DNA of 64,000 bases. Origin: Terrabacter terrigena. GTDB taxonomy: Bacteria; Actinomycetota; Actinomycetes; Actinomycetales; Dermatophilaceae. The translations under genes and the position numbers were made by a program. The notes beneath the pieces are model-generated. The model saw nothing but the letters and a program-made list of their open reading frames with translations. It was not told where the DNA came from and made no database searches. Every line of letters begins with the position of its first letter. The stretch's first letter is position 1. Shown in pieces: positions 8,339-17,400 of the stretch. The DNA lies in contig NZ_JBHTKH010000010.1 in NCBI RefSeq assembly GCF_042676085.1, positions 62,001-126,000 on the forward strand. The letters run 5' to 3'.

Positions 8339-9213
8339 CGGCGAACCTCCTGAGGTCGTCGCGTGGTTCGGGTCTGCGCCTGCAGCTCCGCGGAGCGGAG
8401 GAAGTCGAGGCCGGCGGCGGCCAGCGTCGGCGCGGCGTGCGAGTGGCGGGGCAGCTCGACCGCGACGAGCCCGTCGAACCGGATGGCAGTGAGGGCCGCG
8501 AGGACGGGTGGGAAGTCGACCTCACCGTCGCCGAACGGCAGGTGCTCGTGCACGCCGCGGCGCATGTCGTCGATCTGCACGTTGGCGACGAGGTCGCCGG
8601 CGTGGAGCACGCACGCGGCGGGGTCGGCGTCCTCGGTGCACCGCAGGTGGCCGACGTCGACCGTCAGGCGCAGCCGCTCCGGGTCACCGAGGCGGCGGCG
8701 CAGCTCGACGACGTCGGCGATGCGCTCGACGAACATGCCGGGCTCCGGCTCGAGCGCGAGGTCGACGCCGTGCGCCTCGGCGAGGGGCAGCAGCCGCGCG
8801 ACACCCTCCTCGACACGGGACCACAGCTCCCCCCGGGTCGCTGCGGCGGGCGCGATGCCGCTCCAGAACGAGACGGCCGGGGCCCCGAGGTCTGCTGCGA
8901 CTCGAATCGCCCTCTCCAGCAGGTCGATCCGCTGATCACGGCCATCGTCCGAGACCAGGGTCGGCTCGTGCTTGCGGCGCGGGTCGAGCACGTAGCGCGC
9001 ACCGGTCTCGACGACGACGCCGAGACCGTGCCCCGCGAGCAGCTCGCCGACCCGGCGCGTGCGCCCCGGCAGGTCCGGCGCGAAGGGGTCGAGGTGGGCG
9101 TGGTCCAGCGTGAGCGCGACGCCGTCGTAGCCGAGGTCGGCCAGCACGGCGAGCGCGTCGGGGACCCGGTGGTCGGTGAAGCCGTTGAGGCCGTAGCCGA
9201 AGCGCAGGCTCAT
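8335..9213 (-). CDS. sugar phosphate isomerase/epimerase in ebo-like operon
   Basis: 292 aa TIM barrel of the AP-endonuclease-2 family. Visible strands: RFGYGLNGF at the N-terminus, VDLALEPEPGMF near 145, LRLTVDVGHLRC near 178 and VANVQIDDMRRG near 210, giving the Glu/Asp/His metal set. It overlaps EboC and EboA by 4 bp on each side, so it is an integral operon member, not a passenger. It is distinct from the isomerase at 3135. Substrate unknown; a cyclitol or sugar phosphate is likely given the neighbouring inositol-phosphate synthase. Confidence 0.85.
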   Translation of the reverse strand: MSLRFGYGLNGFTDHRVPDALAVLADLGYDGVALTLDHAHLDPFAPDLPGRTRRVGELLAGHGLGVVVETGARYVLDPRRKHEPTLVSDDGRDQRIDLLERAIRVAADLGAPAVSFWSGIAPAAATRGELWSRVEEGVARLLPLAEAHGVDLALEPEPGMFVERIADVVELRRRLGDPERLRLTVDVGHLRCTEDADPAACVLHAGDLVANVQIDDMRRGVHEHLPFGDGEVDFPPVLAALTAIRFDGLVAVELPRHSHAAPTLAAAGLDFLRSAELQAQTRTTRRPQEVRR

Positions 9214-10148
9214 GTCGCCGACACCCGCCTCATCGCCAGCCGCCCGAGGGGCACGGATGCCGCGAGGGCCACGGCAGCCGCCGGCCGGCCGCGGCCTGCG
9301 ACGAGCGAGCCCTGGAGGGGCACGAACCCCCGGATCCCGCGCCCCGTCGCCCGGCGAACCGTCGCCGCGTCGGGCGACCGGACGGCAGCGAGCTGGGCCC
9401 GCAGGACGTCGCGCGCGTACCAGGCGGCCATCGCGGTCGAGAGTGCGACTGAACCGACCGGCCGCAGTCGCGCCGCGCCACGTGACGGGGCCGCGCCGGC
9501 TGTCGCGCGGGTCGCGAGCGCCGCCCGGACGGGGCCCAGGACCGCGCTGGCGGTGGCGACCGCGGCGGTGCCGATCGCCACGGCCCGCGCGGTCGACGCC
9601 GAGCCACCGTGCACCTCACCCCGGCTCAGCGCGGTGACGCCGGCCGTGTGCGCGCCGACGAGAGCCGCCGGCAGGAGCGCCCGGCGGACCCCCGCGAGAC
9701 CGCCGGCACTGGCGCCGAGGGCGACGTCGAGGGCTCGGGTCGAGGCCATCGTGGCCACGCCGACGGCGCCGTCCTTGGGGCCGAGGTCGTAGGCCCACAC
9801 GGCGGCCGCCAGCAGCGCCGCCACGGTGGCGCCGGACCGGCCTGCCGCCAGGCCTGCCACCGCGACCCCGCCGAACGTCAGGCCCGCAGCCACGCCGAGC
9901 GCCGTGCCGGCCGGCACGCGTCCGGACGGGATCGGCCGCTCGGGGCGCTCGGTGGCGTCGACGGCGCGGTCGGCCCAGTCGTTGAGCGCCATGCCGGCCC
10001 AGTAGAGGCACGTCGAGGCCACGGGCAGGGCGGCCGTTCGGGCGCCCGCCGGCCAGCCGGCGCTGGCGGCGCCGGCCAGGGTGTCGCCGGGGACGGTGAG
10101 CGCGGCCGGCGCGCGGACGAGCTCGACGAGGTCGCGGAGCCGGGTCAC
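9210..10148 (-). CDS. eboC: UbiA-like prenyltransferase (EboC / SCO3242-type)
   Basis: About 312 aa integral membrane protein with many hydrophobic Ala/Val/Leu-rich helices. The polyprenyl-diphosphate/Mg site NDWADRAVD is at about 58-66 and a second polar loop, YDLGPKDGAVG, near 143-153. UbiA enzymes transfer a prenyl group to an acceptor in the membrane. GTG 10148 forms a GTGA overlap with the stop of the inositol-phosphate synthase and has a GGGCGA site; GTG 10163 is an alternative without one. EboC proteins are the UbiA members of ebo clusters; prenyl donor and acceptor are unknown. Confidence 0.82.
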   Translation of the reverse strand: MTRLRDLVELVRAPAALTVPGDTLAGAASAGWPAGARTAALPVASTCLYWAGMALNDWADRAVDATERPERPIPSGRVPAGTALGVAAGLTFGGVAVAGLAAGRSGATVAALLAAAVWAYDLGPKDGAVGVATMASTRALDVALGASAGGLAGVRRALLPAALVGAHTAGVTALSRGEVHGGSASTARAVAIGTAAVATASAVLGPVRAALATRATAGAAPSRGAARLRPVGSVALSTAMAAWYARDVLRAQLAAVRSPDAATVRRATGRGIRGFVPLQGSLVAGRGRPAAAVALAASVPLGRLAMRRVSAT

Positions 10149-11290
10149 GACGCCGTCGCCCACTGTGTCAGGATGCGGTGCTGCTCGAAGAGGCGGTGCT
10201 CGCGGGAGTCGACGGGGTCCTTGAAGAAGAAGCCCAGGGCCGTGAGGGGGCCGACCTCACCGCGCCGCAGGGCGAGGTCGGCGAGGCGGGCCAGGTCGAT
10301 GACGAGCGGCGCGGCGAGGCTCGAGTCGCAGCCCTGCCACGTGAACTGCATCGACATGCGCGTGCCGAGGAAGCCGGTGAAGGTGAGGTGGTCCCACGCC
10401 GTCTTCCAGTCGCCCAGGTCGGCGATGTTGTCGATGTGCACGGGTCCGTCGACGGGGTGGCCGAGCATCTCCTCGAGGCCGCGCGCCTTGCTGCGGGCCT
10501 TGCTCTCCATCGCCTCGGGATCGGCCAGCGTGGCGCCGTCCCCGCCGCCGAGCAGGTTGGTCCCCGCCCAGGAGCGCACCCGCAGCGAGCGGGCAGCGAA
10601 CATCGGTGCGAGCACCGACTTGACGAGGGTCTCGCCCGTCTTGCCGTCGCTGCCTCCCCACGGCACTCCCGCCCGCTCGGCGAGCTCGACGAGGGCGGGC
10701 AGGCGCGCGCCCGTCGAGGGGGTGAAGTCGATGAAGGCGGCGCCGGCGGTGAAGGCCGCGGCGGCGTACACGGAGCTCGGCGGCAGCGGGGACTCCCCTG
10801 CGGCCCAGGCGGACTCGAGGGCGTCGAGCGAGGCGTGCGCCGGGTCATCGGCCGCCACGGGCTCGGTCGAGCTCACGTTGACGACGACGACGCGGCTCAG
10901 CGACTCGGCCTCCGCGAAGGCGCGGATGTCGGCCGCGAGGCGGTCGACCGCTTCGGGCTGGGTCTCGCCGCCCGGCCGGTGACCGAGGCGCAGGCGACTG
11001 CAGGCACGGTCGAGATCGTCGGTGACGAGACCGAGCGCGGCGTGCGGGATGACCCCTGCGTCGGCGAGCTGGGCGGCCCGCTTGACCAGCGCCACCTCGG
11101 AGACGTCGTGCCCGCCGATGACGATGCGGTCGAGCGGTACGAGGTCGGCGCCGGCGAGGTCGGGATGCTCGGTGACGAGGCCGTCGAGGGCGGCGCCACC
11201 CGCTGTGATGAGGGCCAGGCCCGTCGCCACCGTGGTCGCGACGGAGCCACGGGCCCCGACCAGCCAGAGTCCGGTTCGGTCGTCGGTCAT
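10145..11290 (-). CDS. inositol-phosphate synthase family protein (first gene of ebo-like operon)
   Basis: 381 aa. An N-terminal Rossmann start GARGSVATT (about 10-18), SDGKTGETLVKS near 210, GTNLLGGGDGATL near 240 and DLGDWKTAWDHLTFTGF near 285 fit the myo-inositol-1-phosphate synthase family, which converts glucose 6-phosphate to inositol phosphate with bound NAD. I chose ATG 11290 because of AAGGAGAG 7 nt upstream; the frame is open to 11398. From memory, Streptomyces also pairs such a synthase with an SCO3242-type prenyltransferase. Here it heads the operon and may take the place of the cyclising EboD enzyme. It may be a paralogue and not the housekeeping Ino1. Confidence 0.85.
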   Translation of the reverse strand: MTDDRTGLWLVGARGSVATTVATGLALITAGGAALDGLVTEHPDLAGADLVPLDRIVIGGHDVSEVALVKRAAQLADAGVIPHAALGLVTDDLDRACSRLRLGHRPGGETQPEAVDRLAADIRAFAEAESLSRVVVVNVSSTEPVAADDPAHASLDALESAWAAGESPLPPSSVYAAAAFTAGAAFIDFTPSTGARLPALVELAERAGVPWGGSDGKTGETLVKSVLAPMFAARSLRVRSWAGTNLLGGGDGATLADPEAMESKARSKARGLEEMLGHPVDGPVHIDNIADLGDWKTAWDHLTFTGFLGTRMSMQFTWQGCDSSLAAPLVIDLARLADLALRRGEVGPLTALGFFFKDPVDSREHRLFEQHRILTQWATAS

Positions 11291-11353
11291 TTCGCTCTCC
11301 TTCGAGCAGGGTTCGTGGGTCGTGGGGAGGGGAGGTCCGGGTCTTCGTGGGTC

Positions 11354-11400
11354 CGGTGACCCGGCGGCGGGGCGATGGGCCGTCCCGCCGCCGGGCACCG
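11354..11400 (-). terminator. strong hairpin after the PQQ dehydrogenase gene
   Basis: A 12-bp perfect stem (11360-11371 with 11384-11395), extended by 5 more pairs across one bulged A, with a 12-nt loop. It lies 10 bp after the dehydrogenase stop and before the ebo-like operon, so that operon probably has its own promoter in 11291-11353. No U-tract, as is common in actinobacteria. Confidence 0.75.
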
Positions 11401-11410
11401 GCTCGTTGGG

Positions 11411-14400
11411 TCAGCGCAGCGAGGCGATGACCGCGTTCGCGTCGCGCCGCAGGGCGGCGGACGCCGTCGGGTCGGACACGTTGGTGGCCGACTGGGCGAG
11501 CGAGACGAACTCCTGCAGCTGCGAGACCGCAGCCGCCGGGCGTCCGCCTGCCACGTGCTTCGCCGCCTGGTCGAGGCGCTTCTCGAGGGCCGGCTCTCCC
11601 GTCCTCGTCACGAGACCCGCACGCGACAGGCGCTCGGTGAGGGCGGTCAGCACGGGTAGCGACGTCGTCGTCGTGAAGCCGGTCGACGTGGCGCGCACGT
11701 TGCCCGCCCTGTCCTTGGCCGTGACGACGAGGGTGTGGCTGCCGAGCGACAGCTTCCACAGCTCGAGCGGCTTGTCCGCCGCGACCGGGCTGCCGTCGAC
11801 GGTCGCCGAGACGGCGTCGATGCCGCTCGTCGCGTCGGCGGCCGTCCAGGTGACGTCGCCGGAGTTCGCGACGGTGGACCCGTCGGTGGCTCCGGACACG
11901 GCCACGGTGGGCTGCGACCTGTCGGTCCTCACCGTCACGGAGCCCACGGTGGAGACGTTGCCGCCGTTGTCCGTGGCCCGGTAGAGCACCGTCGTCGTGC
12001 CGTCGGCCGAGAGCGTCAGCGCGGTGTTCGCGTTGACCCACGTCCTGCCGCCGTCGACGGAGCGCTCGCGCGAGGCGACGGTGCCGTTGTCGGTCGCGGT
12101 GACCGTCACCGTGACGTTGCTCGTGTACCACCCGTTCGCGCCGTTCGGCGTGGCCGGGTTGAGGGTGGCCGACACCGTGGGCGGCGTGCGGTCCGCGACG
12201 CCGTCACCGACGAAGGCCAGCGAGTCGAGCACGACCCCGCCCGTCGAGGTGACGAACAGGCGGCCGGTGCCGGTGGGCCTCGACGCCAGGGTCGCGGCCG
12301 TGTCGGTCCAGCCGGCGCCGTCCACCGCGATCGTCGCGAAGGGCGTCGCCGTGGGCGAGTTCCAGCGGAGCGAGAGGGTGCCGGTGCCGGAGGTGCGGGC
12401 GGAGACGCCCTTGATGCCGGCCAGGTTCGCCGGGTCCCAGGCGAGGTGGTCGCCAGCGTCGAACGAGGTGACCTTGCGCAGGCCGCTCGCCGTGTCGTCA
12501 CCGACGACCTCCACGCCCGAGGTCACGTCGGCCCACTCGGCCTCCTGCTTCTTCGGGTTGAGCACGAGCTGCTCGGTCGTGGTCGCCGCCGGCACCCCGG
12601 AGTGCCCGTTGTCGGTGTAGGTGATGACGACGACGCCGAAGATGTTCTCCGTCTCGCCGTGCTGGGTGGCGTCGGCCGGGGTCGGGATCGCGAACTGGCA
12701 GCCCGTGCCCTGGCTGAGCGGGTGCGCGTGCGCGTCGTGCCCGAGGCCGAAGGTCCACGAGACGCGCGAGCACACGGTCGCGTCGCCGTCCTCCGGGTCG
12801 GAGGTCGTGACCGTGAACGGCACGGCCTGGCCCCAGTCGAAGAACCCACCGTTCGGCGGCGTCGTGATGTTCACCGTCGGAGCGACGTTGCCGACGCTGA
12901 CCGACGTGCTCGTCAGGCCACGACGTCCCTCCGGGTCGGTGACCCGAAGTCGCGCCGTGAACTTGCCGAGGTCGGTGTACGTGAACGACGCCTTCGCGCC
13001 GGTCGCGTCGAAGGTGCCGTTGCCGTCGAAGTCCCACTCGTACGTCAGGGCACCGCCCTCGGGGTCGACGGAGGCGCCAGCGTCGAACGCGACGGTGAGC
13101 GGCGCGTTGCTGCTGCTGACCGGGCTCGCCGAGATCTTCGCCTGCGGCGCCTTGTTCCCCGGGCTGTAGTCGATGCGGTAGAGGCCCGCGTCGGGGTTGG
13201 CCCGGAAGAAGCCGTCGCCGTAGTCGAGGACGTAGAGCGAACCGTCCGGGCCGAACTCGATGTCGATCGGGCTGTCGGTGATCGGCTGCCCGTTCGTCTC
13301 GAGGGCCGTGTTCGGCAGGAAGTTCGTGATGTGGTCGACCGGGCCGTTGGGCCACTGCACGTCGAACACCGCGAGGTAGTCCTGGGAGAACTCGGCGAAG
13401 AACGCCTTCTTGTCCCAGTACGCCGGGAACTTCGTCGTCGACGGGTTGGCGGCGTCGTAGTGGTAGACCGGTCCGCCCATCGGGCCCTGGCCACCGGCCG
13501 GGGAGAAGTCGGTCAGCTCGGGCCACGGCTGGTGCGTGTTGTTGTCGCCGTAGTAGAGCGTGGCCGGGGTCGCCGGAGGCAGGACCGCCAGACCGGTGTT
13601 CCATGTCGAGTTGTTGCGAGCACCGGCGGCGCAGTCGAAGAACGGTCCGGGCGTCGCGGTCTCGAAGTTCCACTCGTTGTAGTTCTTCGCGTCGGCGGTG
13701 CAGTACGGCCAGCCACCGTTGATCGGGCGGTCGATGGCGGTCGTCTGCCACTCGACGTAGCCCATCGGGCCCCGCTGCGGGTCTGGCGCGCCCGCGTCGG
13801 GACCGTAGTCACCCCATGTCACGGAGTTCGTGGCCGCGTCGACGTCCATCCGGAACGGGTTGCGTACGCCCATGGCGAAGATCTCGGGACGGGTCTTCGC
13901 CGTGCCGGGTGCGAACAGGTTGCCGGCGGGGATCGTGTAGGACCCGTCGGCCTCGGGGTGGATGCGCAGGATCTTGCCGCGCAGGTCGTTCGTGTTGCCG
14001 GCGCCGCGACGCGAGTCGAAACCGGGGTTGAAGCCGGGGGCGTTGTTGTTCGGTGCGAAGCCGTTGGCACCCGGTGCGCTCGCCGGCGTGTTGTCGCCGG
14101 TCGAGAGGTAGAGGTTGCCGTTGGCGTCGAAGTCGACGTCACCGGCGACGTGGCAGCACTGGCCGCGCTGCGTCTCCACCTTGATGATGACCTGCTCGGA
14201 CGCCAGGTCGAGCTTGCCGCTGGCGTCGTCCCACCTGAAGCGGCTGAGCTGGTTGTAGCCCTTCCACTGGTCCCAGTAGGAGGCGTCCGCCCCGGCCGGC
14301 AGGGTGTTCGGCGCCGACCCGGTGGGCGTCGACGCCGGGTAGGGCGCCGTCATCGTGCGCGGCGCGTAGTACAGGTAGACCCACTTGTTCGTCGCGAAGT

Positions 14401-14755
14401 CGGGGTCGAGCGTGACGGTCTGGAGGCCGTCCTCCGAGTTGTTGTAGACGGGGAGCGTGTTGACGACCTTGGTGACGCCGGTGTCGGGGTCGACGAGGCG
14501 CACGTCACCGTTGCGGGCCGTGGTGAGCACGCGGCGGTCGGGCAGCACCGCCAGGTCGATCGGCTCACCGGTGTCCTTGGTGAGGGTGATCTTCTCGTAG
14601 TTCGACCAGTCGAGCGCGGGCTCGTTGCCGTGGTCGACACCGTCGTGGGCGGTGGCGGGTGACGCGAGGACCCCGCCGAGGGTGGAGAGGGCGAGCACGG
14701 CGGCGGCTGTTGCCGAAACCGCCCTCTGCGCTCTGGAGCGACTTGTAGCATTCAT
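11411..14755 (-). CDS. secreted PQQ-dependent sugar dehydrogenase with PKD and Ig-like domains
   Basis: 1114 aa. A signal peptide ends near residue 32 (ASPATAHD). About 40-545 is a soluble glucose/sorbosone-dehydrogenase-type beta-propeller (GQCCHVAGDVDFDANGNLYL, MGVRNPFRMDVD). A PKD domain follows at about 555-640, then a segment resembling a carbohydrate-binding module near 800-880 and bacterial Ig-like repeats to about 1040, ending in a helical tail. ATG 14755 is chosen for GAAGGA 10 nt upstream; the frame is open to 14821. It should oxidise sugars outside the cell using PQQ. It is the distal gene of the transporter cluster, so its product may be what the ABC system imports. Confidence 0.85.
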   Translation of the reverse strand: MNATSRSRAQRAVSATAAAVLALSTLGGVLASPATAHDGVDHGNEPALDWSNYEKITLTKDTGEPIDLAVLPDRRVLTTARNGDVRLVDPDTGVTKVVNTLPVYNNSEDGLQTVTLDPDFATNKWVYLYYAPRTMTAPYPASTPTGSAPNTLPAGADASYWDQWKGYNQLSRFRWDDASGKLDLASEQVIIKVETQRGQCCHVAGDVDFDANGNLYLSTGDNTPASAPGANGFAPNNNAPGFNPGFDSRRGAGNTNDLRGKILRIHPEADGSYTIPAGNLFAPGTAKTRPEIFAMGVRNPFRMDVDAATNSVTWGDYGPDAGAPDPQRGPMGYVEWQTTAIDRPINGGWPYCTADAKNYNEWNFETATPGPFFDCAAGARNNSTWNTGLAVLPPATPATLYYGDNNTHQPWPELTDFSPAGGQGPMGGPVYHYDAANPSTTKFPAYWDKKAFFAEFSQDYLAVFDVQWPNGPVDHITNFLPNTALETNGQPITDSPIDIEFGPDGSLYVLDYGDGFFRANPDAGLYRIDYSPGNKAPQAKISASPVSSSNAPLTVAFDAGASVDPEGGALTYEWDFDGNGTFDATGAKASFTYTDLGKFTARLRVTDPEGRRGLTSTSVSVGNVAPTVNITTPPNGGFFDWGQAVPFTVTTSDPEDGDATVCSRVSWTFGLGHDAHAHPLSQGTGCQFAIPTPADATQHGETENIFGVVVITYTDNGHSGVPAATTTEQLVLNPKKQEAEWADVTSGVEVVGDDTASGLRKVTSFDAGDHLAWDPANLAGIKGVSARTSGTGTLSLRWNSPTATPFATIAVDGAGWTDTAATLASRPTGTGRLFVTSTGGVVLDSLAFVGDGVADRTPPTVSATLNPATPNGANGWYTSNVTVTVTATDNGTVASRERSVDGGRTWVNANTALTLSADGTTTVLYRATDNGGNVSTVGSVTVRTDRSQPTVAVSGATDGSTVANSGDVTWTAADATSGIDAVSATVDGSPVAADKPLELWKLSLGSHTLVVTAKDRAGNVRATSTGFTTTTSLPVLTALTERLSRAGLVTRTGEPALEKRLDQAAKHVAGGRPAAAVSQLQEFVSLAQSATNVSDPTASAALRRDANAVIASLR

Positions 14756-14868
14756 CGGTACGTCCTTCTTGACAGAGACGGGCGAGCCGGTCCCCGGGGA
14801 GCGCGCCGCTGCAACGGCCATGCACTCCCCGGGGGTCCGGCGTACTGCGTGTTCCGGCGGTTCGGTCG

Positions 14869-15984
14869 TCAGCCGCGCAGGGCGGCCATGTTGTCGTAGC
14901 TGATCCGCGCGAACTCCAGCGACTGGCCGGGGTTCGCCGCGCCGCCGGGAGCGGTGTCCTGCTCGTACATCGGGTTGTGGTAGCCCTTGGCGCCGGTCGA
15001 GCTGAGGAACGTGCGGTAGTCGATGTCACCCGTGCCGAAGGGCACCATCTCGTAGCCGTTCGCCAGGTCGGGCCGTGCGTCGCCGTCCTTCGCGTGGAAG
15101 AGCGGGAAGCGGATCGGCTGCTTCTGCACGACGCCGAGCGGGTTGAAGACCGACGTGACAGCCGTGCCGTCCGGCGCCGTGTACGCCGTGTGCTTGAACT
15201 TCGCGACGTGCGCCCAGTAGATGTCCATCTCCAGGTAGACGTTGGCCGGGTCCGTGTTGGCGAGGAAGTACTCGAGGCGCCGGATGCCGGACGAGCGCGT
15301 GGGGCGGCCCTGCGCGTCGAGCGGCCCGCTGTCGAGCAGGAAGCTGTACGCGATGTCGTGGTTGTGCGTGTAGAGCTTGAGACCGTGCGAGGCGGCCCTG
15401 GCGCCGAGGGTGTCCCAGCGCTCGGCGGCCGCGGCCCAGTCGGCCACGTAGGCCGAGCTCGTCGGGTCGGAACCGGTGCCGATGTGCTGCATGCCGAGGA
15501 TGTTGGCGACCTCGCACGCGGCGTCGAACTGCGCGAGCGTCGTGTCGTTGATGACCGACGGGATCGTGCCGTGGTTGCCCTCGGCCTCGAGACCGTTGTC
15601 GTCCAGCCACGCGCGCAGCTGGTACGCGCCGGCGACGTTGTTGACGTTGCCGCCGGGTGCGTTGGCGTGCTGGCTGTAGCCGGCGAACTCGACCTGCTTG
15701 TAGCCGATGCGCCCGAGCTCCTCGAAGACGGCCTTGAACCCCGACGCGTACGGGCTGGTGCCCGGGTCGCGGGAGATGGCGTCTCGGACGGTGTAGAGGA
15801 TGATGCCGCGCTTGCCGGGCGGCACCACCACGCCGTTGGCGGCGGGAGCCGCGGCGGCGGTTCCGGCACCGGCGACGGTCACGGCCGCGGCAGCGGCCAT
15901 TCCGGTCGTGGCGGCCATGAACTGGCGGCGGTTGAGGCCGAGTCCCTTGGCGAGTTCCAGCGGATTGACGTCGTTGTCGTGCAT
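14869..15984 (-). CDS. Tat-exported sugar isomerase/epimerase-like TIM barrel
   Basis: 371 aa. The N-terminus carries a twin-arginine signal, LNRRQFMAATTG (about 17-28), then an Ala-rich hydrophobic stretch and AAAAP cleavage region near 45. The mature part is a xylose-isomerase-like barrel: KQVEFAGYSQH, LKLYTHNHDIAYSF, VYLEMDIYWAH and FPLFHAKDGD supply the usual Glu/Asp/His ligands. Tat export fits a protein that must bind metal and fold before secretion. ATG 15984 has AGGAGCAAGCC upstream. It is between the oxidoreductase and the PQQ dehydrogenase genes, suggesting extracellular processing of the same sugar. Confidence 0.85.
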   Translation of the reverse strand: MHDNDVNPLELAKGLGLNRRQFMAATTGMAAAAAVTVAGAGTAAAAPAANGVVVPPGKRGIILYTVRDAISRDPGTSPYASGFKAVFEELGRIGYKQVEFAGYSQHANAPGGNVNNVAGAYQLRAWLDDNGLEAEGNHGTIPSVINDTTLAQFDAACEVANILGMQHIGTGSDPTSSAYVADWAAAAERWDTLGARAASHGLKLYTHNHDIAYSFLLDSGPLDAQGRPTRSSGIRRLEYFLANTDPANVYLEMDIYWAHVAKFKHTAYTAPDGTAVTSVFNPLGVVQKQPIRFPLFHAKDGDARPDLANGYEMVPFGTGDIDYRTFLSSTGAKGYHNPMYEQDTAPGGAANPGQSLEFARISYDNMAALRG

Positions 15985-16077
15985 GAGGCTTGCTCCTTCA
16001 GGGATGACAGAGACTTGCCGAGCGGGGTTGAGCCGAATCTCCTTTCGGGACGAACGAGGACAGCAACCTCCGCTTGG

Positions 16078-17310
16078 TCAGGACAGTGCCGAGGTCGAGA
16101 CGCGGGCCCCGTCGACAGGGGTCCAGGACCCCGACCGCTCCGCGCTCGCCTCGACGGCCGACAGGATCCGCTGCACCTGGAGCCCGTCGGAGAAGGTGGG
16201 CCGGGGGTCGGTGCCCTCGGCGATGGCGGTCAGCAGGTCGACCGCCTGGTGGGTGAAGCCGTGCTCGTAGCCGAGCACGTGGCCGGGCGGCCACCAGGCC
16301 GCCACGTAGGGGTGGCTCGCCTCCGTGACGAGCACTCGAGTGAAGCCGGCGTCGCGCGAGGCGGCGCGGCCGTCGAAGACGTGCAGGACGTTCATGTCCT
16401 CGAAGTCGAAGGCCAGTGAACCGTCGGTCCCGTTGACCTCCAGGCGGATCGCGTTCTTGCGGCCGTTGGCGAAGCGGGTCGCCTCGAACGTCGCGAGGGC
16501 GCCTCCGCTGAGGCGTGAGACGAGCACGGCGGCGTCGTCGACGGTGACGGGACCGGTCGTCGCGGCGCCGTTCGAGGCGGCCGTCGCGCTGATGCCGCCG
16601 GTGCCGAGCGACGCGGGGTCGGCCACGGGACGCTCGCGGACGAACGTCTCGGTGAGCGCCGAGACCCCGGTCAGGGTCTCGCCGGTGACGAACTGGGCGA
16701 GGTCGACGATGTGCGCGCCGACGTCGCCCAGCGCCCCCGAGCCGGCGCGCTCCTTCTGCAGCCGCCAGGTGAGTGGCGACTCGGGGTCGACGAGCCAGTC
16801 CTGCAGGTACGCCCCGCGGACGTGGAGGATGCGCCCGAGCCGTCCCTCCGCGACGAGCTGACGCGCGTACGCGATGGCCGGGACCCGACGGTAGGTGAAG
16901 CCGACCATCGAGCGGACCCCCCGCTCGCGGGCCGCCTCGGCGGCCCGGACCATGGCCTCGGCCTCGTCGACCGAGTTGGCGAGCGGCTTCTCGCAGAGCA
17001 CGTGCTTGCCGGCCTCGAGCGCGGCGACCGCGATCTCGGCGTGGGTGTCGCCGGGCGTGCAGATGTCGATGATGTCGATGTCGTCACGCTCGAGCAGGCG
17101 CCGCCACTCGGTCTCGACGCCGGCCCAGCCGAACCGGTCCGCGGTGTCGCGGGCGGCGGCCTCGTTGCGTCCCGCCACGGCGACGAGCCGCGGGGTGGCC
17201 GGCGCGTCGAAGTAGCTGCGCACGTTGCGCCAGGCCTGGGAGTGGGCCCGGCCCATGAAGGCGTAGCCGATCATCCCGACCCCGAGGGTGGGCGTGCTGG
17301 GTGTGCTCAT
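16078..17310 (-). CDS. Gfo/Idh/MocA family oxidoreductase
   Basis: 410 aa. An N-terminal Rossmann fold (GVGMIGYAFMGRAHSQAW, about 10-27), then the family motif EKPLANS near 107 whose Lys is catalytic, and the C-terminal alpha/beta domain with GDVGAHIVDLAQF near 195. These NAD(P)-dependent enzymes oxidise or reduce sugars and cyclitols such as inositol or glucose derivatives. ATG 17310 has GAGGACGTCA upstream. It follows the ABC transporter genes on the same strand after a terminator hairpin, so it may be read partly by read-through. Confidence 0.9.
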   Translation of the reverse strand: MSTPSTPTLGVGMIGYAFMGRAHSQAWRNVRSYFDAPATPRLVAVAGRNEAAARDTADRFGWAGVETEWRRLLERDDIDIIDICTPGDTHAEIAVAALEAGKHVLCEKPLANSVDEAEAMVRAAEAARERGVRSMVGFTYRRVPAIAYARQLVAEGRLGRILHVRGAYLQDWLVDPESPLTWRLQKERAGSGALGDVGAHIVDLAQFVTGETLTGVSALTETFVRERPVADPASLGTGGISATAASNGAATTGPVTVDDAAVLVSRLSGGALATFEATRFANGRKNAIRLEVNGTDGSLAFDFEDMNVLHVFDGRAASRDAGFTRVLVTEASHPYVAAWWPPGHVLGYEHGFTHQAVDLLTAIAEGTDPRPTFSDGLQVQRILSAVEASAERSGSWTPVDGARVSTSALS

Positions 17311-17360
17311 TGACGTCCTCGCATCTGAACGTGGTGGTGCGACTGGTGGGACCGTGGCCG

Positions 17361-17394
17361 GCGCCCGCGCTGCGGCGTGTGGCAGCGCGGGCGC
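17361..17394 (-). terminator. hairpin after sugar-binding protein gene
   Basis: A perfect 13-bp GC stem (17361-17373 with 17382-17394) around an 8-nt loop, 7 bp downstream of the binding-protein stop. It would end or attenuate the transporter transcript before the oxidoreductase gene. Confidence 0.75.
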
Positions 17395-17400
17395 AGACCG

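Noticed and set aside
10145..11398. Longer N-terminus for the inositol-phosphate synthase from 11398
   Set aside because: The extra 36 codons run through the terminator hairpin and are Pro/Gly-rich; AAGGAGAG before ATG 11290 fixes the start.
11735..14662. A 975-codon plus-strand open frame
   Set aside because: Antisense shadow of the PQQ dehydrogenase gene, with no recognisable domain.
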